Of a DNA stretch of 64,000 bases, positions 1-7,899 are shown in pieces; the stretch's first letter is position 1, and every line of letters starts with the position of its first letter. This DNA comes from Aptenodytes patagonicus. Its lineage: Eukaryota > Chordata > Aves > Sphenisciformes > Spheniscidae. Both the position numbers and the translations under genes were made by a program. The notes under the pieces were generated by a model. It saw nothing but the letters and a program-made list of their open reading frames with translations. It was not told the DNA's origin and made no database searches. Location: NCBI RefSeq assembly GCF_965638725.1, contig NC_134949.1, positions 103,894,586 to 103,958,585 on the forward strand, given 5' to 3'.

Positions 1-2920
1 ACATAGCCTGCCTGTTGAGATTTTTCTAGAGAAGTGTGCCTGTACTTGTATATTGTTGAGGGGAAGAAGAGGGGGACAGGGTTGGTTTGGGTCATCAGAG
101 ATGCATGTTAACACTGACTTCCTATCATGCTGTGTGGGTGGGAAGTACTGCAGAGTTGTTTTTATAATGATGGTACACTTACGAGTGAGGGGTTCATCTC
201 GTGATTTGGTAAACCAAGCTGGTGACTTCTTGAGCGGTTTTGAAGAGCTCTCGGTGTAGCCGAAAGGTGCATCCTATGTTGGAGCTCTCTAGTTAGCTGC
301 TTTATCTCAGATCTTCTGCACTCCCCCATTCCTGTTCACAAGCAACAGCTTGGGAGAAGGTCTCTCCTCACATCCTTTGTTCTTCATGTGAGTTACTCTG
401 CTTATAACAGTGGGGCTTGTAGGGTTTTTAGAAGATGTGTCTGTGACTAGGCAAGAGCAGCCTGACTTCTGGTTGTATCCATAACTAAAGTAATCTTTCT
501 CTACGAGGTGATTTCTAAAAACTGAACTTCCTTATACTAGGCACACTGAGAAAAGGACAAGGGCTGAGCGTAGGGGGACAGCCTTGCAATGAAGACATCA
601 CTTTGTAAGAAGCTTTGAAACGTAGCATCCTGATACAAACCCTAATGAAGATGCAGCCTGACCTAAGCTGGTGAGAGAGAGGATGTTGACTCAGCTCAAT
701 GCTTCTCTCAGTTCTAGGTAATTTCTGGTTGGCTTTTTGTTTAGTTTTATGGTAAGTTACTGTTCTGAAAATAATCTGTTAGTTGCCCCATGTTCCAAAT
801 GCCTCTTAGAGCGGCACTATCACAGCTGAATATTGCTGTAGATTTGTTGTCTTCTCAAGATGGTTTAATGTGCTATAGTTTTAGCCTTATTACTCTTGAT
901 ATCTGGGTCAGACACAGTGGGAGAGCAGCATTTGCAAAGGGGTGATGCAAGAAACCAGCAGGAATGAAATCTGTCCCAAACCCCTCCCCTCCAAGCTCTT
1001 AAGTGGAGGCTTTCCTGCACAAGTGGTGGTTGGTGACTCTCCCAACATTGCTCGCGATATGTCACTTTGAACTCCAATGCGAAAAGTTTGGCAGCATGCT
1101 ATTAATATCCGTGGTTCAGAGGGAAACCTATGAGCTATGCAAGGGAGGAAAGTACGCATGTTGCAGTCTTGACTTTTTGCTGTTACCCTCTACTCCCAGC
1201 CTCTTCACCCGGATAGGATTTCTGGCGCATAGAGCGAAGAAAGGGAGGCAGCCTGTAACACTGCCCTGGGAATGTGTGAATTCCAGTAGCAAGGCTGGAG
1301 CAGGGGGAGGGATGGTCCTGAAGCCCTGTCAGCCTTTCATTCTTTACAAAAGAATGAAGAGAGAAATGAGATCCCAGGCACAATTTACTGGAGACCTATT
1401 TCCCAAAATAATCTTGGCACGTAGCAAAATCTGGCTTGAAATACCTTCCTTTCTTCAACTGGTGGATGAACTTTGTGTCCTTCAGTTGTTACTCGGATAT
1501 CCTTGCTGGACATTCATATCTGGGCATGATGAGGACATGTGATGAGCACAGTTAGAATGGACTAACTGTGGAATTATTATTTGGAATCAGGTATACAAGA
1601 CAGACGATGTTCTGTGGGTGTGTTACTTTGGTTTTGTTTGCTGAGGTGTACTGTCTGATGCAAACTGTGACTGAGTCAGGGAGCCAGAGGTAAATGGCAA
1701 AGTTGTGGAGCAGCTATAAAAGCACAGCTCGGATATCACGCGCTTGTCTTGCATCCTGTAGTACAGGCAGCTGTCAAACTTGTTCTTCAGAAAAAGAAGC
1801 TGGTGCCAGATTTTCTGTAATGAGTGGTGAAAGGCAGAACTGCTGAGGTAGCTAGTGGTTTCTAGGGAGAATGAGAGGCTTCCCAAAATTGGAGGGAAGA
1901 TACTAACAGGAAAAGGTCAGAAAAAGCAGAGGGGCATGCCGCTCTCCAGGTAACTGTAAAAGCTGGGGAGCACTGCTCTACTAAATCCTGAGTTAAATGA
2001 GTGATGAGTAGCTTATGAGTGTGTTTGCCCCTAATAGTGCAATTGACTCGTTAACAGTTTTCTTGACTTTTGGGGTTCTCAAAGTGTAACAGGCATTTTA
2101 ACTGTGGCCGTTGGGGGGGGCATATAATAAGGCAGTACAATTTCGAAAAATAGAAGGTATTCCAGTCTCCTCCCTACTTTGAAAGCTTGGACTTTATAGC
2201 ATTTTTCAGCTTGCACCATGAGGGATGAAGTGGGGAGGTGATCAATATGGAAGCAGCATTTTCAGCAGAAGGAAGCCCTTAAAGGGTTTTACATGAAGCT
2301 TTTAGTCACAGGAGGAATTTTTCTCGGTTTTTATTGATTCCTTTTTGATAGGGGGTGGGGAGGCTTGCTAGGATTGGAAATCCTTTCTTCCAATTTGACT
2401 TCCTCCCAGATCTCTGAGTTGAGTGATGTTTTTCAAGGAGGGTTTTTTGGTGTGCGTATGCATTGTGCAACGCGATCTATCTGAACGGCAGGAGGCCTGT
2501 AAGCTTTTTATATATGAGCTGGGGACTGCGCGCATGAAACTTCAGTGTTTCCTGCCACAATAGGCTTGAAATGTGGCAGTGCTCTGAAATGTTTTTCCAT
2601 GAACATCTGTGGAAAATGTCTTGCTCAGATTCTTTCCATTCAAGGCAGAACTTGCTGGCTGCAAGCAGAGACCTCCTCTCTTCTTTCTCCACTTGCTGTT
2701 GCAGAGGGACGTATTTATTCCATTTGGTTAACGATCTGAAATGTTAATGTAAAGGCATTTGTTTGAAACTTCCTGTTCAAAAAATGAAATGTGGATTTTG
2801 TCCACTGAATTATAAACTGGCAGTTGTGGGGGGGTGGGGGTGGTGAGGAGGAGCCTAGTATGTCATTAGTTTTCAAATATTCAATCAATGGCAGATTGTT
2901 CTCTGCTGGATATATTTTAA

Positions 2921-2951
2921 GACCAGAGAGGATCTTGCGGATCCTCTGGTC
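2921..2951. repeat. Near-perfect inverted repeat
   Basis: GACCAGAGAGGATC (2921-2934) pairs with GATCCTCTGGTC (2940-2951) except for a 2-nt bulge, with the loop TTGCG. It lies in the upstream PTGFRN intron. Confidence 0.85.
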
Positions 2952-5014
2952 TGGCCTTATGAATAATGTGGATCACTAGACTAATTTCATAAAATGAATG
3001 CCTGCTGTATGTCCAGTAGCTGTAAGCAAACTAAGCTTATTTGGGGGACAGCGGGAAGCTGTCCCATATGAAGACTTAAATATTCTTCAGTGCTTCTGTT
3101 TGGTTTTCCCAGTCTATAACAGAAGTTCGGCCATCTCTTTTTTTTCAAAGGTTGCCCAGCAATGCGAGGGACAAGAGCAGCTGCCAGTGCTTGTCTTGAA
3201 ATTTTCTCTTAATTTCATTGCATCAGTTCTGCTGAAACTCAAATGCATCCTCTCTCCTCCTGAGCTATTGGATGATGTATGTGTACATAGCCTTTCTTTC
3301 AGCCTGGAACACACCTGTCTTCTGTTCCTTGCTGTTCTTCTGAAGCCAGTGTATCAAGAGTTTCTTGTAAGACTTGTGATCCTACCCACCCAACCTGAAA
3401 TCTCTCACTTGTCTTCTAGTAACCTGGAGGTGTTGCTCCAGTGGCAATGCCTTTGCACTGCAAGGGCTGAGCAGCGGATGAGAGAGGCTGTCTTTTTTTC
3501 GTGCTTCCCTTTGCCTGCAGCCTTAGCTGAGCTGGCCAGCAAAAGTGGAAGTCAAATAGCTGGGAACTTGCTTGAGATCAGAGTGCTTATCTGATGCAGG
3601 CCTGTGTGCTGGTATCTGGTTCAAATGGCTCCAGCTGGCCTGCAGCTGGTTTTTTAATGCTGAGGCACCTGGTCTCTGTGAAATCCACCTGGTTTATCCT
3701 GGCATCATAAATTCTTCTGTGGCATTTGTCCTTTAATTCTATCCCTTTTACCCTGAACCTGGCAACCCAGGTTAGTGTTTAGAGTGTCTTTTACCACTAT
3801 ACACTCACAGGGATTTCTACAGAAGTGATTTATTTTCCTCTCCCTTGAGGGAAGCAGGGAGAAGGAAGCTTTTAATCTCATATTGAGAAGTATGTTATGA
3901 GAGAGAACCATTTGGAGCTTGGCTGTGCTCTGAGCTGGCTTCCCCCTGTGCCATTCAGCAGAGGGCCGAAAGCTCTGGAGAGGCAAAAATAAAAGAACTT
4001 TAAGGGAAGCGTCTCAATGAAATTTTCAACTCTGGATTACATCTGCATGTGAGCTCATTGCACAACAATGTATTATCATTCACTTTGGAAGAAGCTGAGA
4101 TAAACTGAGAGCTGCTGAAATATGAGCTGAGTATTGATGTTGAACTTGCAATTAAAATGAAATGATGCCCTGCAATGACCCCGAGAGATACTCAGTTTCA
4201 AGAAAGGAGAATAGAAAGATTCTTAAAGGAAGGAAACCTTAATCATCAAAATGAATGAAGAGCAATACAGCAGAAACTCTTTGGCAAGAAAGGCTGGTAT
4301 TTTCCAGCCACTGTTAATGGGCAGGAACGTGCTTTGTCATTGTGTGCCTCTGTGCCTGTGTGCATTAATTTGTAGCTGGAAGTAGAAACCACAGACTAAA
4401 CTACTGTGGGCTTCTTCCAGTAACAGCTATTATGAGGCTTGGGGTAAAACTTTTTAGGGAACAGCTTCATGAAGAAGCAGGGAGAGGGCAGGGGGCTGGA
4501 ATAGTGTGGGTGAAGGAGCTCATTATCTGGAGAAAGGCAGGTCATGGCATTCTCAGTTCAAGTGAATGATTTGGTGCTAGGGCAGATATGAGTAATATTT
4601 TGGAAGACAGAAAACTTGTGGGTTGCATCAGTTTTTTCCCCCGTTGTGGTCTGTGGTGCTGGCTGATTGCAAGTAGGGAAGCTCCATGCGGTGATTGCGG
4701 CCTCCCTGCTGGGTAATGGACTGGGCGCAGGCTTCTGGGGTAGAACAGCCTGCTCTGGATCTCTGTTGTCAGTCAGGTTCCTTGACCTTTCTCTGCTCTA
4801 CTTTACTTGTCTGGAAAGTAAAGGTAACTCATGTCTGTGGGGAGACTATACCTTATTTTTGTAGAGAAGTAGTGGCTAAAATGATACAGAAAAGGCCAAA
4901 ATGTCACCTAGGACCTAGGTAATTGGGATCTCTTCTGTTGTAAATCTGGATGTTAACTGGCTTTTTGTTATTCTTGCTCCTTTTCCCCTTCTTTTTCTTG
5001 CAGATTTAAGGTGG

Positions 5015-5443
5015 TGTCGCGGTTTAACCCCAGCCAGCAACTAAGCACCACACAGCCACTCGCTCACCCTCCCTTCCCTCCCGTGCCCCCCCGGTGGGAT
5101 GGGGGAAAGAATCGGAAGAGCAAAAGTAAGAAAACTCATGGGTTGAGATAGGAACAGTTTAATAATTGAAATAATAGAATAATAATAATAAAATTGTAAA
5201 GAAAAGTAGAACAACGAGAGAGAGAGAGAAGAGCAAAACCCGGGGGGGGTGGGGGGGGGGAAAGTGATGCAACTGCTCACCACCCGCTGACCAATGCCCA
5301 ACCAGTCCCTGAGCAGTGATCGCTCCCCCCTGGCCAACTGCCCCCAGTTTCTATACTGAGCATGACGTCACACGGTATGGGATATCCCAGATATGGCCAG
5401 TTTGGGTCAGCTGTCCTGGCTGTGCCCCCTCCCAGCTTCTCGT
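5015..5443 (-). repeat. 3' LTR of the retroelement, U3 truncated
   Basis: This aligns with 7233 to about 7585 but stops at CCCCCTCCCAGCTTCT(C/T)GT. The outer U3, including the duplicated block of the other LTR, is absent. It also has an AG/G-run insertion (about 5216-5260) and clear base differences from its partner: about 9 of the first 54 aligned bases, mostly C/T and G/A. An ATTAAA poly(A)-like hexamer on the minus strand (5157-5162) is shared by both LTRs. Confidence 0.8.
5216..5260. repeat. (AG)n and G-rich tract inside the 3' LTR
   Basis: An AG run (about 5216-5229), then a G-run broken by a single T (5242-5260). It is absent from the other LTR, so it is a later local expansion or an error-prone assembly site. 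Confidence 0.8.
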
Positions 5444-7130
5444 CTGGATCTTTGGATAGTTGTTCATTGTTCAGGTCATCATAAATCACCTCCAGCACAA
5501 CTAATTCTCTCAGAAACTGGATACCCTTTTCCATGGTGGCCCACTTGCTTGGGCGACATATGACATCTTCCTTAAAGGGATACCTTTCCTTCACACTTGA
5601 CAGGAGTCGCCTCCAAAGGCTGAGGATACGTGTCCCTTTTCCAATTGCTTTGTCAATGCCCCCTTCCCTAGAAAGGGATCCCAGCTGCTTGGCTTCCCTA
5701 CCCTCTAATTCCAGGCTACTGGCCCCATTATCCCAGCATCGGAGCAGCCAGGTGACAATATGCTCACCTGGACGGCGGCTGAAATCTTTTCGTATATCTC
5801 GCAGCTCACTCAGGGATAGAGATCGGGTGGTCACTGCCTCGTTTATGAGTTCTTCCTCTTCCTCCTCCCCGATCAGCGGCCGGCTCTCCTCCTCCCGTTC
5901 TCGTGATGGCCCTTCTCCAGGGTACTCGTACAGTTCTTCCTCCGGTTCCCTTTTAGAAGAAGCTTCTTCCTCCCTTACTAAACGAGCCGACTTCCGCTTC
6001 CAAAATTTCTTCTTGTGTACAGGGGCGACTGATACCGGCACAGGCTCGTTCTTTGGTTCAGCCACAGGGCGTGTTGCTGGGGTTGGAGTGGCCGCAGTGC
6101 AAGTGCATGTCACCGGAGTCTGAGTGGCCGCAGTGCATGTCGCTGGGGTTGGAGTGGCTGCAGTGCATGTCGCCGGGGTTGGAGTGGCCGCAGTGCAAGT
6201 GCATGTCACCGGAGTCTGAGTGGCTGCAGGGCCTGTTGCCGGGGTTGGAGTGGCCGCAGTGCAAGTGCATGTCACCGGAGTCTGAGTGGCCGCAGGGCCT
6301 GTTGCCGGGGTTTCAGTGGCTGCACGGCATGTCACTGGGGTCGGAGTGGCCGCAGGGCGCGTTGCCCGGGTCTGAGTGGCCGCAGTGCGTGTCGTTTTAC
6401 TGTCAGAGCCAGAGACCTTCTCTTCCCTTTGAGGGTACTGAATGGTGTTGAACAGGGCTCGGTAGGCATGGGCCAGGCCCCAGCACGTTGCAATGATCTG
6501 CATCTCTCTGGAGTTGCCAGGGTGACAGCATACTTTTTCCAAATATTCTACTAACTTTTCAGGATTCTGCACTTGCTCAGGGGTGAAGTTCCAAAACACT
6601 GGGGGTGCCCATTGGCCTAGGTACTTGCCCATCTTGTCCCACACACCCTGCCACTCATAATTATTCAGCCTTGGGGCAGATCTCTGGATGATATTCTTAA
6701 ATTGCTTACCAACTTTAGACAAAACCAAAACAATATTCCCAAGAAGTATTAATAGAAGTATCTTAACTGCCCAAGGATGCTCAAAATACTGAAAAATTAC
6801 TGTAATGAAGGAGGAAACATCATAGAAGAAGGTAGTGACCCTGCCATTCTGTATTTCCTCCGAAAAAAAACTCTCAGAAAAGTTACTGCAATTGCTAGTT
6901 GTCTCCACGAAATGGTATCCATGGTACAGTAATGGCTTCATTGCGAAGTTTACATACCACAGAAACGTCAAGGTCAATGTTCTAAAAACAAACCTCACAA
7001 GCGAGACATTACTATTCACTGCAGACCACAGCAAACTGCAAAACCCAACACCAATCTTTAACATGTACAGCAGGAAAAAGAGCGCGATGCAGATTATACA
7101 AATTAAAATCGAGAACAGAGAAACCAACAT
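5277..7130 (-). CDS. Retroelement ORF: membrane N-terminus, Thr-rich repeats, Gag-capsid-like region
   Basis: One uninterrupted frame of about 617 codons from an ATG at 7130-7128 to a TGA at 5279-5277. An in-frame TAG (7145-7143) sits 12 nt before the ATG, so the start is well bounded. Visible parts, by residue: three hydrophobic segments at about 3-24, 46-65 and 120-140, with N-glycosylation sequons between them; a soluble stretch rich in Trp and aromatics at about 150-240; ten Thr/Ala/Pro repeats at about 249-354; a charged Glu/Arg/Lys linker; and a region at about 440-560 with LRDIRKDF, PGEHIVTWLLRCWD and LGSLSREGGID, which recalls the N-terminal capsid domain of avian endogenous Gag proteins. 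The last 55 or so codons are read from LTR sequence, so the original C-terminus is lost. No nucleocapsid zinc knuckle is present. Function in the bird is unknown. Confidence 0.7.
   Translation of the reverse strand: MLVSLFSILICIICIALFFLLYMLKIGVGFCSLLWSAVNSNVSLVRFVFRTLTLTFLWYVNFAMKPLLYHGYHFVETTSNCSNFSESFFSEEIQNGRVTTFFYDVSSFITVIFQYFEHPWAVKILLLILLGNIVLVLSKVGKQFKNIIQRSAPRLNNYEWQGVWDKMGKYLGQWAPPVFWNFTPEQVQNPEKLVEYLEKVCCHPGNSREMQIIATCWGLAHAYRALFNTIQYPQREEKVSGSDSKTTRTAATQTRATRPAATPTPVTCRAATETPATGPAATQTPVTCTCTAATPTPATGPAATQTPVTCTCTAATPTPATCTAATPTPATCTAATQTPVTCTCTAATPTPATRPVAEPKNEPVPVSVAPVHKKKFWKRKSARLVREEEASSKREPEEELYEYPGEGPSREREEESRPLIGEEEEEELINEAVTTRSLSLSELRDIRKDFSRRPGEHIVTWLLRCWDNGASSLELEGREAKQLGSLSREGGIDKAIGKGTRILSLWRRLLSSVKERYPFKEDVICRPSKWATMEKGIQFLRELVVLEVIYDDLNNEQLSKDPDEKLGGGTARTADPNWPYLGYPIPCDVMLSIETGGSWPGGSDHCSGTGWALVSGW
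6067..6384 (-). repeat. In-frame coding minisatellite of 30/36-bp units
   Basis: Ten head-to-tail units fill exactly 318 bp: seven of 30 bp and three of 36 bp. All share a GAGTGGC(C/T)GCA-type border on the + strand, and the three 36-bp units are near-identical. Both lengths are multiples of three, so the minus-strand ORF stays open and reads AATPTPAT-like and AATQTPVTCTCT-like units. The other frames are also free of stops through the array, which explains the overlapping shadow frames on both strands. Confidence 0.9.
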
Positions 7131-7210
7131 TGTGACCCACAACTACTAACAGATATAAGTTCCTTAATACACTCCGGTTAATCTGTTATTATCTCAAACC
7201 CTTCGAGCCC

Positions 7211-7228
7211 CACGTTGGGCGCCAAAAA
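7211..7228 (-). promoter_or_regulatory. Primer-binding site, tRNA-Lys type
   Basis: Read on the minus strand, the 18 bases a few bases inside the LTR are TGGCGCCCAACGTGGGGC. This is the form used by retroviruses primed by tRNA-Lys(1,2), as in Mason-Pfizer-like viruses. It fixes the orientation of the element and identifies 7233-7899 as the 5' LTR. Confidence 0.85.
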
Positions 7229-7521
7229 GGACTGTCGTGGTTTAATTTCAGTCGGCAACTAAGCACCACGCAGCCGCTCGCTCACTCCCCCCCACCCGGT
7301 GGGATGGGGGAGAGAATTGGAAGAGCACAAGTGAGAAAAACTCGTGGGTTGAGATAAAAACAGTTTAATAATTGAAATAAAATGATAATAATATGATAAT
7401 AATAATAATACACAAAACAAGTGATGCACAGTACAATTGCTCACCACCCGCCGACCGATGCCCAGCCAGTCCCCGAGCAGCGGCCCCCCTGGCCAGCTTT
7501 CCCCAGTTTATGTACTGAGCA

Positions 7522-7529
7522 TGACGTCA
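7522..7529 (-). promoter_or_regulatory. CRE-like site and TATA-like box in the 5' LTR
   Basis: A perfect palindromic TGACGTCA (CREB/ATF consensus) lies 12 bases upstream, on the minus strand, of ACATAAA (about 7505-7513). The same arrangement occurs in the other LTR (TGACGTCA at 5363-5370, then TATAGAAA). This is a plausible core promoter firing antisense to PTGFRN. Confidence 0.55.
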
Positions 7530-7637
7530 CATGGTATGGAATGTCCCTTTGGCCAGTTTGGCTGTGCCCCCTCCCAGCTTCTTGTGCACCTCCAGCCTTC
7601 TCAGTCGGTAGAGCATGGGAAGCTGAAAAGTCCTTGG

Positions 7638-7899
7638 CTAGTGTAAGCATTACCTAGCAACAACTAAAACATCGGTGCATTATCAACTTTGTTCTCATCC
7701 TAAATCCAAAACACCATACCAGCTACTAGAAAGGAAATTAACTCTATCCCTGCCGAAACCAGGACACTAGTGTAAGCACTGCTTAGCAACAACTAAAACA
7801 TGGGTGTGTTACCACATTATCCTCATGCTAAATCCAAAACACAGCACTGTACCAGCTACTAGGAAGAAAATTAACTCTATCCCAGCTGAAACCAGGACA
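7638..7899 (-). repeat. Tandem duplication in the U3 of the 5' LTR
   Basis: Two adjacent copies, 7638-7766 (129 bp) and 7767-7899 (133 bp), each running from CTAGTGTAAGCA to GAAACCAGGACA on the + strand. They differ by roughly 18 substitutions plus a small indel. Direct repeats in U3 often hold enhancer sites. The divergence suggests the duplication is older than the insertion, or that both copies have aged since. Confidence 0.85.

Larger units (their letters stand above)
7233..7899 (-). repeat. 5' LTR of the retroelement (minus strand)
   Basis: About 667 bp. The U5 end (TGTCGTGGTTTAA on the + strand, 7233) abuts the primer-binding site and the U3 end is at 7899 (...CCAGGACA). Features shared with the other LTR include the AGCACCAC(G/A)CAGCC block, the GGTGGGATGGGGG block, an A/T trinucleotide run, a TGACGTCA site with a nearby TATA-like box, and CCCCCTCCCAGCTTCT. 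The outer U3 carries a direct duplication of about 130 bp. Confidence 0.85.

Noticed and set aside
1003..1542. Open frame of 179 codons as an earlier PTGFRN exon
   Set aside because: No Ig cysteine/tryptophan pattern, and no acceptor and donor giving phase 1. It does not resemble PTGFRN.
2998..3594. Open frame of 198 codons as a gene or exon
   Set aside because: The translation is Leu/Cys/Ser-rich without a domain, and it sits inside an intron with no splice context.
5533..6451. Plus-strand open frames opposite the retroelement ORF, and a second minus-strand frame at 6058-6270
   Set aside because: They exist because repeat units of 30 and 36 bp keep all frames open, and because of the codon bias of the minus-strand ORF. 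Their translations are simple repeats with no domain.
7131..7142. A start of the retroelement ORF at a TTG (7142)
   Set aside because: The frame is open from the stop at 7145, but the first ATG is at 7130-7128. A eukaryotic TTG start has no support.
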